This document shows, one piece after another, positions 8,718-17,110 of a stretch of 64,000 bases of DNA. Every line of letters begins with the position of its first letter. Positions within the stretch are counted from its first letter, which is position 1. Source of the stretch: Janthinobacterium sp. LM6. GTDB lineage: Bacteria > Pseudomonadota > Gammaproteobacteria > Burkholderiales > Burkholderiaceae_D. The position numbers and the translations under genes are program-made. The stretch is from contig NZ_CP019510.1 of assembly GCF_002002885.1 (NCBI RefSeq), forward strand, positions 992,001 through 1,056,000. Direction: 5' to 3'. The notes under the pieces are model-generated. The model had not been told where the DNA came from and did not search any database. It saw only the letters and a list, made by a program, of their open reading frames with translations.

Positions 8718-9257
8718 ATGGTCTCGTTGCAAGAGCAGTTTTTAAAGGCCGGCCTGGTCGACAAGAAGAAGGTCAAGCTGGCCAACCAGGACAAGAGCAA
8801 GCAGAAAAAGGACGAGCGCAAGAGCGGCACGCAAAGCGTCGACGAGGTGCGCCTGGCCGCGCTCGAGACCCAGCGCAAGAACGCCGAGCGCGCGCGCGAA
8901 CTGAATGCCCAGCGCGACGCGGCCGCCAACCAGAAAGCCATCGTGGCGCAGATCGCGCAAATGGTGCAAAAGAACCGCCAGAGCAAGGGCAACAACGGCG
9001 ACGTGCCGTACAACTTTACATTTAATAACAAGATCGAGCGCATCTACGTGACGGCCGCCGTGCAAGCCCACCTGGTGGCGGGCCGCCTGGTCATCATCTG
9101 CCTGAACGGCGCAGTGGAACTGGTGCCGCGCATCATCGCCGACAAGATCGCCGAACGCGACCCCGCCATCGTCGTGCGCGTGAAACAGGCCAGCACGGAA
9201 GTGGATGAGGACGATCCGTACGCGGCGTTCCAGATTCCCGATGATTTGATGTGGTAA
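8718..9257 (+). CDS. DUF2058 (YaiL-like) nucleic-acid-associated protein
   Basis: This 179-residue protein starts at the ATG preceded by ACGGAGTAG. Longer upstream extensions in the same frame have no ribosome-binding site and non-protein-like composition. The first 90 residues are highly charged, Lys/Arg/Gln-rich and probably coiled coil (VKLANQDKSKQKKDERK). The second half is a compact domain with YNFTFNNKIERIYVT and the acidic tail VDEDDPYAAFQIPDDLMW, diagnostic of DUF2058. Family members are annotated as nucleoprotein or polynucleotide-associated, without established biochemistry. The gene is monocistronic, ending ahead of a strong hairpin at 9343-9370. Confidence 0.88.
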   Translation: MVSLQEQFLKAGLVDKKKVKLANQDKSKQKKDERKSGTQSVDEVRLAALETQRKNAERARELNAQRDAAANQKAIVAQIAQMVQKNRQSKGNNGDVPYNFTFNNKIERIYVTAAVQAHLVAGRLVIICLNGAVELVPRIIADKIAERDPAIVVRVKQASTEVDEDDPYAAFQIPDDLMW

Positions 9258-9342
9258 GAGGGGGATTGCCCGGCGCTGACGGCGCCGGGGGAGTGGTTGC
9301 GGGCCGGAAACGGCCTGCGTGGAATACAAATGCTGCAGAAAC

Positions 9343-9370
9343 AAAAACGCCACCCGAAGGTGGCGTTTTT
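9343..9370. terminator. Bidirectional terminator
   Basis: A perfect 12-bp stem (AAAAACGCCACC with GGTGGCGTTTTT) has a CGAA tetraloop. It ends the DUF2058 transcript on the plus strand and the tRNA-Phe transcript on the minus strand. Confidence 0.9.
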
Positions 9371-9388
9371 GAACGTAAAACGAATTCT

Positions 9389-9464
9389 TGGTGGCCCGGG
9401 GCGGAATCGAACCACCGACACAAGGATTTTCAATCCTCTGCTCTACCGACTGAGCTACCAGGCC
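9389..9464 (-). tRNA. tRNA-Phe (anticodon GAA)
   Basis: The 76-nt cloverleaf reads from 9464 down to 9389. The acceptor stem GGCCTGG pairs with CCGGGCC with one G-U pair. The D-arm AGCTCAGTCGGTAGAGC, the anticodon loop TTGAAAA (GAA), the T-arm GGTTCGATTCC and an encoded CCA end are all present. A strong terminator lies 19 bp beyond the 3' end. Confidence 0.97.
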
Positions 9465-9650
9465 AAGGTGGCGAATTATAGCAGACCAAAATGGGAATGC
9501 AAGAGCCGGCTGCGACTTTTCCCCGATTTCCTGCCAGGGCATGGCTTTACTTGCTTGTGAGTCAAATATGATTTGATATCAGCGGTATTTTTCTCAACAA
9601 AGGATGGGCGCATAGTGTGGCCATCGACACTGACTTGAGAGGATTACCGC

Positions 9651-10475
9651 ATGAACACGACTACCCGACACACTGCCATCCCAGAAATCGGCCTGGGCAC
9701 CTTCCGCCTGCAGGGCCAGGTCGTCATCGATTCCGTCACCACGGGTCTCGAGGTCGGCTACCGCCATATCGACACGGCGCAAATCTACGGCAACGAAGCC
9801 GAAGTGGGCCAGGCGATCGCCGCCAGCCCCGTCCCGCGCGACGAGCTGTTCGTCACCACCAAGATATGGATCGAGAACCTGCAGCGCGACAAACTGATTC
9901 CCAGCCTGAAAGACAGCCTGCACAAGTTGCAGCTGGAGCAACTGGACCTGACCCTGATCCACTGGCCGTCGCCGCAGGACGCCATTCCCGTGGCCGAATA
10001 CATGGCGGCGCTGGCGGACGCCAAGGCGCAGGGGCTGACCAAGGCCATCGGCGTATCGAATTTCACGAATGGGCAGCTGCGGCAAGCCATCGCTGCGGTG
10101 GGCGCGGCAGAAATCGCCACGCAGCAGGTCGAGATCCACCCGTTTTTGCAAAACCCCACCGTCATCGATTTCGCGCGCAGCCAGGGCATCCACATCACGG
10201 CCTACATGCCGCTCGCGTACGGCAAGGTGGTTGCCGACCCCGTGATCGCCGCCATCGCCGCGAAGCACGACGTGACGCCGGCGCAGGTGGCCCTGAGCTG
10301 GTCGCTGCAGCAGGGCTTTGCCGTGATTCCCTCGTCCACCAAACGGGCCAACCTGGAAGCGAACCTGCATTTCCGGCGCATCACCCTGTCGCCGGACGAG
10401 ATGGCACAGATGGCGACCCTGGAGCGGGGCGAGCGCCTGGCCAACCCGGACGGCCTGGCGCCGCAGTGGGATTGA
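9651..10475 (+). CDS. dkgB: Aldo/keto reductase (2,5-diketo-D-gluconate reductase B-like)
   Basis: This 274-residue aldo/keto reductase has the full catalytic tetrad: Asp41 and Tyr46 ([13 protein letters not shown]), Lys71 (TTKIW) and His104 (LIHWPSP). The NADPH-binding end [13 protein letters not shown] is near residue 230. Length and sequence style match E. coli DkgB (YafB), which reduces 2,5-diketogluconate and methylglyoxal-type carbonyls with NADPH. The physiological substrate in this organism is unknown. Its stop is one base before the start of the flavin-dependent oxidoreductase gene, so the two form an operon. Confidence 0.85.
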   Translation: MNTTTRHTAIPEIGLGTFRLQGQVVIDSVTTGLEVGYRHIDTAQIYGNEAEVGQAIAASPVPRDELFVTTKIWIENLQRDKLIPSLKDSLHKLQLEQLDLTLIHWPSPQDAIPVAEYMAALADAKAQGLTKAIGVSNFTNGQLRQAIAAVGAAEIATQQVEIHPFLQNPTVIDFARSQGIHITAYMPLAYGKVVADPVIAAIAAKHDVTPAQVALSWSLQQGFAVIPSSTKRANLEANLHFRRITLSPDEMAQMATLERGERLANPDGLAPQWD

Positions 10476-10476
10476 G

Positions 10477-11406
10477 ATGGGCGCCATGACGAAGCTGGGG
10501 CAGGGCGGTTTCAGCATCGGGCTGGAACTGCCGCTCGATAATGACTGGTCGTCCGCGGGACGCCAGGCGAATGCGGCGTCCGGCCGCGTGCCGGGCGAAC
10601 CGGACCTGCAACAGCATGCGGCGCTGGCAAAGCTGGCCGACCGCCTCGGTTTCAGGGCCTTGTGGCTGCGCGACGTGCCTTTATATGACCCGTCGTTCGG
10701 CGACGCGGCCCAGGTCTTCGAGGTGTTTACCTATCTTGGCTACCTGGCCGGCATCACGGAGAACATCTTGCTGGGCACGGCCGCCGTGGTGCTGCCCCTG
10801 CGCGAGCCCGTCTTGACCCTGAAGGCGGCGGCCAGCGTCGACCAGTTGAGCGGCGGACGTTTGCTGCTGGGCGTGGCCAGCGGCGACCGGCCCGTCGAGT
10901 ACCCCGTGTTTGGGCGCGATTTCGAGCAGCGCGGCGCCGCCTTCCGCGAACAGGTGGCCATGCTGCGCGACTGGGGAGAGAGGCGCCTGCCGCCCGGCAT
11001 CCGGCTGCTGCCCAAACCGTCCGCACCGTTGCCGCTGCTGGTGGCGGGCCTGGCGCAGCAGTCGCCCGCCTGGATCGGGGCGCAGATGGATGGCTGGCTC
11101 GCCTATCCGGGCACGCCGGAAGACCATGCGCGGCGTGCGGCGCAATGGCGCGCCGTCGCCGGGGAAGATAAACCCTACGTCAGCTTCATCCACCTGGACC
11201 TGGACGAAGACCCGAATTTGCCGCTGCAGCGCTTCCGTTTTGGCGGGCGCACGGGGCGCGCTGGCCTGATCGCCGAGCTGCACGCCATGCGCGCGGCCGG
11301 CGTGCGGCATATCGGCTTGCAGCTGCGGCAGAACCGCCGCCCGCTGGCCGAGACGATGCAGGAGATCGCGGACCACGTGCTGCCCGTCTTTCATGGCATC
11401 GCTTGA
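10477..11406 (+). CDS. LLM-class flavin-dependent oxidoreductase
   Basis: This 309-residue luciferase-like monooxygenase fold protein is recognised by GFRALWLRDVPLYDPSFGDAAQ, by the TAAVVLPLREP strand and by the QLSGGRLLLGVASGDRPVEY flavin-binding region. Such proteins use reduced FMN or F420 to oxidise small organic substrates. The conserved pattern resembles the 'BA3436'-type subgroup, as I recall it, whose substrate is unknown. An alternative start lies at the second ATG (10486). It directly follows dkgB, so a shared redox role is likely. Confidence 0.82.
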   Translation: MGAMTKLGQGGFSIGLELPLDNDWSSAGRQANAASGRVPGEPDLQQHAALAKLADRLGFRALWLRDVPLYDPSFGDAAQVFEVFTYLGYLAGITENILLGTAAVVLPLREPVLTLKAAASVDQLSGGRLLLGVASGDRPVEYPVFGRDFEQRGAAFREQVAMLRDWGERRLPPGIRLLPKPSAPLPLLVAGLAQQSPAWIGAQMDGWLAYPGTPEDHARRAAQWRAVAGEDKPYVSFIHLDLDEDPNLPLQRFRFGGRTGRAGLIAELHAMRAAGVRHIGLQLRQNRRPLAETMQEIADHVLPVFHGIA

Positions 11407-11438
11407 TCTGGGGCATGCGTCCTGTACTTCCGGACTAT

Positions 11439-11466
11439 CTGAAAAGGGTGGGGCAAACGCTATAAT
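11439..11466 (+). promoter_or_regulatory. Sigma70-type promoter, perfect TATAAT
   Basis: A perfect -10 hexamer TATAAT lies at 11461-11466, with CTGAAA (11439-11444) as a moderate -35 at 16-bp spacing. Transcription would begin at about 11473, which is the first ATG of the UbiH-type gene. The mRNA is therefore either leaderless or translated from a later ATG. Confidence 0.55.
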
Positions 11467-11472
11467 GATCCC

Positions 11473-12717
11473 ATGAACAGTCCCACTCCCCCCACCATGC
11501 GGCGCTTCATGCATAGCCACAGCGACGTTTGCATCGTCGGCAATGGCGCCATCGCGAAAACCACGGCGCTGGCGTTTGCCCAGGCAGGACAAAGCGTCAC
11601 CCTGTTATCCCCGGTGAGCCCGCCCGCGCCCACATCCCCTTCGGCCGCCAAGCCGGTCGAGGCCAGCTGGGATGTGCGCGTGTATGCGCTCAATCACACG
11701 GCGCACCAGCTGCTGTCGTCGCTGAAGGTATGGGGCGCCCTGGAGGCCGACAGGGTGGCGCCGGTCGACGCCATGCTGGTCAACGGCGACGGCGCGCAGG
11801 CGGGCGGACTCGGTTTCGACGCCTACGGCGCCCATGTGGGCACGCTGGCGTGGATCGTCGAAGACCGCAACCTGGGCCAGGCGCTGGACGCCGCCCTGAA
11901 ATTCGCGCCGAACGTCAGCGTGGTGCAGGGCCGCGCCAGCCGCCTGGAATGGACGAACGACTCGGCCATCGTGCATCTCGATGGCGGCGACACCATCACT
12001 TGCGCATTGGTAGTGGGCGCGGATGGCGCCCAGTCGTGGGTGCGGGGCCAGTGCGATATCGGCCTCGATTACCGCTCCTACGGCCAGCGCGGGGTGGTCA
12101 GCAACTTCGCCTGCGAAAAGCCGCACCATGGCGCGGCCCACCAGTGGTTCACGGGCAGCGAAGGCATCGTCGCGCTGCTGCCGCTGCCGGGCGACCGCGT
12201 CTCGCTGGTCTGGTCGGCGCCCGATGCGCTGGCCGACACCTTGATGGCCGAATCGGCCGATGCCCTGGCCGCGCGCCTGGCCGCCTACTGCCACGACAAA
12301 CTGGGCAAGCTCACGCCGCTGCAGCCGGAGCTGGTGCGCGCATTTCCCCTGACCCTGATGCGCCCGCACGCCATGGTGGCGCCGCGCGTGGCCCTGGTGG
12401 GCGACGCCGCCCACGTGGTCCACCCGATGGCCGGCCACGGCATGAACCTGGGCTTTGCCGACGTGGCGCAGCTGGTCAAGACGATCAGCGAACGCGAAGC
12501 GCACCGCGGCATCGGCGACGAGCGCGTGCTGGCCCGCTATGCGCGCGCGCGCAAGGAAGACGTGCTGTTGATGCAGCTGGCCACCGATGGCCTGGCGCGA
12601 TTATTCGGCGCCGACCTGGAGCCGTTGCGCGTGGTTCGCAATTTGGGATTAAACTTGCTGGATAAATTACCGGCCCTGAAGCGGAAAATGATTGCGCACG
12701 CATTGGGACATCAGTAA
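11473..12717 (+). CDS. UbiH/UbiF/COQ6 family FAD-dependent hydroxylase
   Basis: This 414-residue flavoprotein monooxygenase of the ubiquinone-biosynthesis hydroxylase type has an N-terminal FAD-binding strand (VCIVGNGAIAKTTALAFAQAG), a DG motif (VVGADGAQSWVRGQ) and the second FAD signature GDAAHVVHPMAGHGMNLG at about residue 310. The last glycine of the usual GxGxxG is Ala (GNGAIA), a mild departure. Family members hydroxylate the aromatic ring of octaprenylphenol intermediates; which ring position this one modifies cannot be told. A perfect TATAAT ends 6 bp before the first ATG, so the ATGs at 11497 (MRRF) or 11509 (MHSH) are serious alternative starts. No ribosome-binding site precedes 11473. 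Confidence 0.85.
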   Translation: MNSPTPPTMRRFMHSHSDVCIVGNGAIAKTTALAFAQAGQSVTLLSPVSPPAPTSPSAAKPVEASWDVRVYALNHTAHQLLSSLKVWGALEADRVAPVDAMLVNGDGAQAGGLGFDAYGAHVGTLAWIVEDRNLGQALDAALKFAPNVSVVQGRASRLEWTNDSAIVHLDGGDTITCALVVGADGAQSWVRGQCDIGLDYRSYGQRGVVSNFACEKPHHGAAHQWFTGSEGIVALLPLPGDRVSLVWSAPDALADTLMAESADALAARLAAYCHDKLGKLTPLQPELVRAFPLTLMRPHAMVAPRVALVGDAAHVVHPMAGHGMNLGFADVAQLVKTISEREAHRGIGDERVLARYARARKEDVLLMQLATDGLARLFGADLEPLRVVRNLGLNLLDKLPALKRKMIAHALGHQ

Positions 12718-12876
12718 ATATCAGCGAATCTTAAGATATCGCCGGATAATGGCAGATGTGAAAATTCAAGGTCGCCGCAGCTGGTCTGCGGCGATCGTTT
12801 TGTCAAAGAGATAACGATGCCGGGCCAGAGGCCAGTCCCGCCAGGCGTTTCAAGTGGAGAAGTGATAGTGATAACA

Positions 12877-13605
12877 ATGAACAGAAGCATGAGCAAAATC
12901 GCCTTGCTGATGGCCTCGGGCCTGATGATGTCGTGCGCCGGCGCGGAAACGCCAACGGAAGCGAACATCAAAAAGCTGATCGAGCCGCGCCTGGGCGAAG
13001 GCGCCAAGGTCGATTCGGTCAAGGAAACCCCGTACGGCGGCCTGTACGAAGTGCGCACGGGCGGCGACATCCTGTACACGGACAAGGCCGCGCAATACCT
13101 GTTCGTCGGCCACGTCTTCGACGCCAAGACGTCGCAGGACCTGACCAAGGTGCGCCTGGATGAAGTCAACCGCATCAAGTTCTCCGACTTGCCGCTCGAT
13201 TCCGCCATGAAGACCGTCAAGGGCAATGGCAAGCGCGTGATCGCCGTGTTCGAAGATCCGAACTGCGGCTATTGCAAGCGTTTCCGCCAGAACGCGCTGA
13301 AGGAAATCGACAACGTCACCGTCTACACCTTCATGTACAACATCCTGTCGCCGGACTCCATCGTCAAGTCGCGCAATGTCTGGTGCGCGCCGGACCGCAA
13401 CAAGGCATGGGATGACTGGATGTTGAACGGCAAGGCGCCAGCCACGGTGGCCGCCACCTGCGCCAATCCGCATGAAAAAATCCTGGCCCTGGGCCAGCAA
13501 TTGCGCGTCTCGGGCACGCCTGCCATCTTCTTTGCCGACGGCAGCCGCATTCCGGGCGCAGTCGATGCGAAAACGCTGGAACAGAAATTCTCGACCATTA
13601 AGTAA
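12877..13605 (+). CDS. dsbC: DsbC-type disulfide isomerase
   Basis: This periplasmic thioredoxin-fold protein of about 242 residues has a signal peptide of about 23 residues, the N-terminal dimerisation domain typical of DsbC (residues 25-85), the active site CGYC (Cys130/Cys133) in FEDPNCGYCKRF and the cis-Pro loop SGTPAIFF. It reshuffles wrong disulfides in exported proteins and is kept reduced by DsbD in the family. The GGAGA ribosome-binding site at 12856-12860 is 7 bp from an in-frame GTG (12868) but 16 bp from this ATG, so the true start may be three codons earlier. A strong terminator follows. Confidence 0.92.
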   Translation: MNRSMSKIALLMASGLMMSCAGAETPTEANIKKLIEPRLGEGAKVDSVKETPYGGLYEVRTGGDILYTDKAAQYLFVGHVFDAKTSQDLTKVRLDEVNRIKFSDLPLDSAMKTVKGNGKRVIAVFEDPNCGYCKRFRQNALKEIDNVTVYTFMYNILSPDSIVKSRNVWCAPDRNKAWDDWMLNGKAPATVAATCANPHEKILALGQQLRVSGTPAIFFADGSRIPGAVDAKTLEQKFSTIK

Positions 13606-13634
13606 TCCGGGCTGTCGCCAGGAAGGCTGGACGG

Positions 13635-13663
13635 CGCGCCCTCGCAAGGCGCGCTTTTTTTTG
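13635..13663 (+). terminator. Rho-independent terminator after dsbC
   Basis: The stem GCGCGCC (13635-13641) pairs with GGCGCGC (13649-13655) around a 7-base loop and is followed by eight T residues. Confidence 0.92.
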
Positions 13664-13736
13664 CACTTTTTTCCGCTGTCGTATCATCAAGTGTTGTTTG
13701 TAGACGCCATAACAATTCAAAAAGGAGAAGCAGCAG

Positions 13737-14195
13737 ATGATTACCTTGAATATCAACGGACGCGACACGCAGGTCGATGCCGATCCTTCCACGCCCATCC
13801 TGTGGGCGCTGCGCGATAACCTGAACATGACGGGCACCAAATTCGGCTGCGGCATGGCGCTGTGCGGCGCCTGCACGGTGCACCTCGACGGCCAGGCCAT
13901 CCGCTCATGCATCACACCGATTTCCTCCGTCGGCGCGCAAAAGATCACCACCATCGAAGCGATGGAAAACGATCAGGTGGGCAAGGCCGTGCAGGCGGCG
14001 TGGGTGCAGCACGACGTGCCGCAATGCGGCTACTGTCAAAGCGGCCAGGTGATGAGCGCCACGGCGCTGTTGCGCACCAACAAGGCGCCCAGCGATGCCG
14101 ACATCGACGGCGCCATGAGCGGCAATATCTGCCGCTGCGGCACCTATCAACGGATCCGCGCCGCCATCAAGGACGCGGCCAAGACCCTGGCATGA
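13737..14195 (+). CDS. iorA: Isoquinoline 1-oxidoreductase-type small subunit, two [2Fe-2S] clusters
   Basis: This 152-residue ferredoxin-like subunit belongs to a molybdenum hydroxylase. The plant-type cluster motif is [17 protein letters not shown] (residues ~37-53) plus a later Cys. The second, four-helix cluster motif is CGYCQSGQ (about 97-104) with the C-terminal CRCGTY. It passes electrons from the molybdenum site of IorB to an external acceptor. The lack of an FAD subunit gene nearby and the short length match the isoquinoline oxidoreductase/aldehyde dehydrogenase subgroup rather than xanthine dehydrogenase. It has an AAGGAGAAG ribosome-binding site and lies 10 bp from iorB. The true substrate is unknown. 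Confidence 0.88.
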   Translation: MITLNINGRDTQVDADPSTPILWALRDNLNMTGTKFGCGMALCGACTVHLDGQAIRSCITPISSVGAQKITTIEAMENDQVGKAVQAAWVQHDVPQCGYCQSGQVMSATALLRTNKAPSDADIDGAMSGNICRCGTYQRIRAAIKDAAKTLA

Positions 14196-14205
14196 GGAGA
14201 GCGAC

Positions 14206-16470
14206 ATGCGTATCGAATGGTTGAATCAGGAAGCATTGCAGCATGGCGGGGTGACCCTGGGCGCGGCTCTGGTATCGGCGCCTGTTGCCGTGGCGGATGG
14301 CGTGTCGCGGCGCGGTTTCATGAAGGCCGGCGCGGTGGCCGGCGGCGGCTTGATGCTGGGCTTTTTCCTGCCCGGCGCAGGAAAGCTGGCGCAGGCGGCC
14401 GATGCCGCACCCGCCAAGCCCGTGTACGCACCGAACGCCTTCTTGCACATCGCCCCCGATAACACGGTGACGGTGCAGGTGAACCGGCTGGAATTTGGCC
14501 AGGGCGTGCAAACGAGCTTGCCCATGCTGATCGCCGAGGAACTCGACGCCGATTGGAGCCTGGTGCATGGCGCACTGGCGCCGGCCGGCGAGCAGTACAA
14601 GGATGCCGCCTACGGCATGCAGATGACGGGCGGTTCGGGCAGCATCGCCCATTCGTTTACGCAGTACCGCGAAATCGGCGCCAAGGCGCGCGCCATGCTG
14701 GTGGGCGCCGCCGCCGCACAGTGGAAAGTGAACCCTGACCAGGTGCGCGCCGCCAAGGGTGTGCTGTACGGCCCCGGCGGACAAAAGGCGACGTATGGCG
14801 AACTTGCCGACGCGGCCATGCGCCAGAGCGTGCCCGCCAGCGTCAAGCTGAAGGACCCGCGCGACTTTGCCATCATCGGCAAACCCGTGAAACGCCTGGA
14901 CGCGGCCGCCAAATCCACGGGCAAGCAGCAGTTCGGCATCGACTTCAAGCCGCCCGGCGCGAAAGTGGCCATGGTGGCGCGCCCGCCCGTGTTTGGTGCG
15001 AAAGTGGCGAAATTCGACGCCAGCAAGGCCAAGGCCGTCAAGGGCGTGCTGGACGTGCTGGAAGTCAAAACCGACCGTGGCGGCAGCGGCGTGGCCGTCA
15101 TCGCCGACGGCTACTGGCCGGCCAAACAGGGGCGCGATGCGCTGGTGATCGAATGGGACACGAGCGCCGTGGAAAAGGTCAGCAGCGACAAGCAGCTGGC
15201 GGCCTTCAAGGCGCTGGCGAAAACGCCGGGCACGGTCGCCAGGCCTGCAGACATGGCCAAGCTGGCCTCGGCGCCGAAAAAGATCGAAGCCGTCTACGAA
15301 TTTCCCTACCTGGCGCACGCGCCGATGGAGCCGCTCAACTGCGTCGTCGACCTGCAGGCCGACAAATGCACGATGTGGGTCGGTTCGCAATTCCAGACGG
15401 GCGACCAGGCGGCGATTGCCGCCACCTCCGGCCTGAAACCGGAGCAGGTGACGCTGCACACGATGATGGCGGGCGGCGGCTTCGGCCGGCGCGCCGTGCC
15501 CTCGTCCGACTACGTGGTCGAAGCCGTCAACGTCGCCAAGGCTTATCGGGCGGCGGGCAAGAGCGGCCCGTTAAAGCTGATGTGGAGCCGCGAGGATGAC
15601 ATCAAGGGCGGCTACTACCGGCCGTCGCACGTGCACCGCGCGCAGATCGGCCTCGACGCCAAAGGGAAAATCCTCGCCTGGGACCATACCATCGTGGGCC
15701 AGTCCATCATGGCCGGCACGCCGTTCGAAGCCTTCATGGTGAAAAATGGCGTCGACGGCACCATGGTCGAAGGCATGGGCGAGCCCTACACCCTGCCGAT
15801 GAAGCTGTCCGTGCATACGGCCAAGGCCAACGTGCCCGTGCTGTGGTGGCGCTCCGTCGGCTCGACGCACACGGCCTTCGTCATGGAAACCCTGATCGAC
15901 GAGGCGGCGCACGTGGCGAAGATGGACCCCGTCGCCTACCGCAAGCAGCTGATCGACGCCAAGCACACGCGCCACGTTGCCGCGCTGGACCTGGCCGTGG
16001 CCAAGTCCGGCTACGGCAAGAAGAAGCTGCCGAAGGGGCAAGCCTGGGGCGTGGCCATGCACGAGTCGTTCAACTCCGTGGTCGCCTACGTAGTGACGGC
16101 CTCCGTGGTCGAAGGCGCGCCCAAGCTGCACCAGGTATGGGCGGGCGTGCATTGCAACCTGGCCGTCAATCCGCTGACGATCGAGGCACAGGTGCAGGGC
16201 GCCGCGCTGATGGCGCTGGGCATGACGATACCCGGCGCGGCCATCACGCTCAAGGATGGCGTGGTGGAGCAGCAGAACTTCGGCGACTACCCGGTGCCGC
16301 GCATGCCCGACATGCCGGTGATCGAGGTACACCTGGTGCCCTCGGGCGATGCGCCGACGGGCATGGGCGAACCGGGCGTGCCGCCGCTGGCGCCCGCGTT
16401 TGCCAACGCGCTGTTCGCCCTGACGGGCAAGCGCCTGCGCAAGCTGCCGTTCGACCTGGCGGCCGCATGA
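14206..16470 (+). CDS. iorB: Isoquinoline 1-oxidoreductase-type molybdopterin subunit, Tat-exported
   Basis: This 754-residue molybdenum-cofactor-binding subunit carries a twin-arginine signal: SRRGFMKAG at residues 34-42, then a hydrophobic glycine-rich stretch to about residue 66. The 34-residue region before the RR is unusually long. Cofactor-binding glycine-rich segments are visible (GFGRRAVPSSDY; GSTHTAFVMETLIDE; TGMGEPGVPPLAPAFANALF). In this family the Mo site hydroxylates an N-heterocycle or oxidises an aldehyde. Tat export implies a folded, cofactor-loaded IorAB complex in the periplasm that donates electrons to a cytochrome. The substrate cannot be told. The MocA-like gene downstream fits cofactor maturation. 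Confidence 0.88.
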   Translation: MRIEWLNQEALQHGGVTLGAALVSAPVAVADGVSRRGFMKAGAVAGGGLMLGFFLPGAGKLAQAADAAPAKPVYAPNAFLHIAPDNTVTVQVNRLEFGQGVQTSLPMLIAEELDADWSLVHGALAPAGEQYKDAAYGMQMTGGSGSIAHSFTQYREIGAKARAMLVGAAAAQWKVNPDQVRAAKGVLYGPGGQKATYGELADAAMRQSVPASVKLKDPRDFAIIGKPVKRLDAAAKSTGKQQFGIDFKPPGAKVAMVARPPVFGAKVAKFDASKAKAVKGVLDVLEVKTDRGGSGVAVIADGYWPAKQGRDALVIEWDTSAVEKVSSDKQLAAFKALAKTPGTVARPADMAKLASAPKKIEAVYEFPYLAHAPMEPLNCVVDLQADKCTMWVGSQFQTGDQAAIAATSGLKPEQVTLHTMMAGGGFGRRAVPSSDYVVEAVNVAKAYRAAGKSGPLKLMWSREDDIKGGYYRPSHVHRAQIGLDAKGKILAWDHTIVGQSIMAGTPFEAFMVKNGVDGTMVEGMGEPYTLPMKLSVHTAKANVPVLWWRSVGSTHTAFVMETLIDEAAHVAKMDPVAYRKQLIDAKHTRHVAALDLAVAKSGYGKKKLPKGQAWGVAMHESFNSVVAYVVTASVVEGAPKLHQVWAGVHCNLAVNPLTIEAQVQGAALMALGMTIPGAAITLKDGVVEQQNFGDYPVPRMPDMPVIEVHLVPSGDAPTGMGEPGVPPLAPAFANALFALTGKRLRKLPFDLAAA

Positions 16471-16483
16471 CGGCAGCGGTTTC

Positions 16484-17062
16484 TTGAGTACGGTCGGCAT
16501 CTTGCTGGCAGCCGGAAGGGGACGCAGGTTCGACCCTTCCGGCGTGCAAAACAAATTATTGCAGCCGTTGGCGGAAGGCCCGCACGCGGGCTTGCCCGTG
16601 GTGGCGGCGGCGGCCACGAACATGCTGGCCGCCCTGCCGCGCGTGCTGGCCGTGGTGCGCGCCGACGACACTCAGGTGGCGCGCGTGCTTGGGGCGCTGG
16701 GCTGCGAAGTGCGCGTCTGCCATGATGCCGACACGGGCATGGCCGCCTCGCTCACCTGCGCCATCGATTACGTGCGCGGCGCGCCGGGCTGGCTGATCGC
16801 GCTGGGCGACATGCCTTTTGTGGAAGCGGCTACAATCGCCGCCTTGTCGCAAGCCATCGGCGATGGCGCGCGCATCGCCGTGCCCGTGTTCCAGGGCCGA
16901 CGCGGCAATCCTGTCGCGTTCAGTACCTTTCACTTGCCGCTGCTGCTGGCGCTCGATGGCGACCAGGGGGCGCGCAGCATCGTCAACAGCCATACCGTGT
17001 GCGAAGTGACAGTGGACGACGGCGGCATCTTGCGCGATATTGATACACCTGACGATTTGTAA
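16484..17062 (+). CDS. MocA-like molybdenum cofactor nucleotidyltransferase
   Basis: This 192-residue protein of the MobA/MocA NTP-transferase fold starts at a TTG 13 bp after iorB; no ATG gives a longer open frame. The nucleotide loop GILLAAGRGRRFD, the lysine of QNKLLQPL and the metal-binding GDMPF (around residue 107) are visible, as is the C-terminal RDIDTPDDL typical of MocA. MocA adds CMP to molybdopterin, giving the dinucleotide form used by xanthine-oxidase-type enzymes, exactly the class encoded by iorAB. Activity on CTP rather than GTP is inferred from that neighbour. The weak start codon may keep its level below that of the enzyme subunits. Confidence 0.85.
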   Translation: MSTVGILLAAGRGRRFDPSGVQNKLLQPLAEGPHAGLPVVAAAATNMLAALPRVLAVVRADDTQVARVLGALGCEVRVCHDADTGMAASLTCAIDYVRGAPGWLIALGDMPFVEAATIAALSQAIGDGARIAVPVFQGRRGNPVAFSTFHLPLLLALDGDQGARSIVNSHTVCEVTVDDGGILRDIDTPDDL

Positions 17063-17110
17063 CGCGGGGCAGTGGCGCTCCCGGGAAGATAAGCCAGACA
17101 CGAGGAAAAC

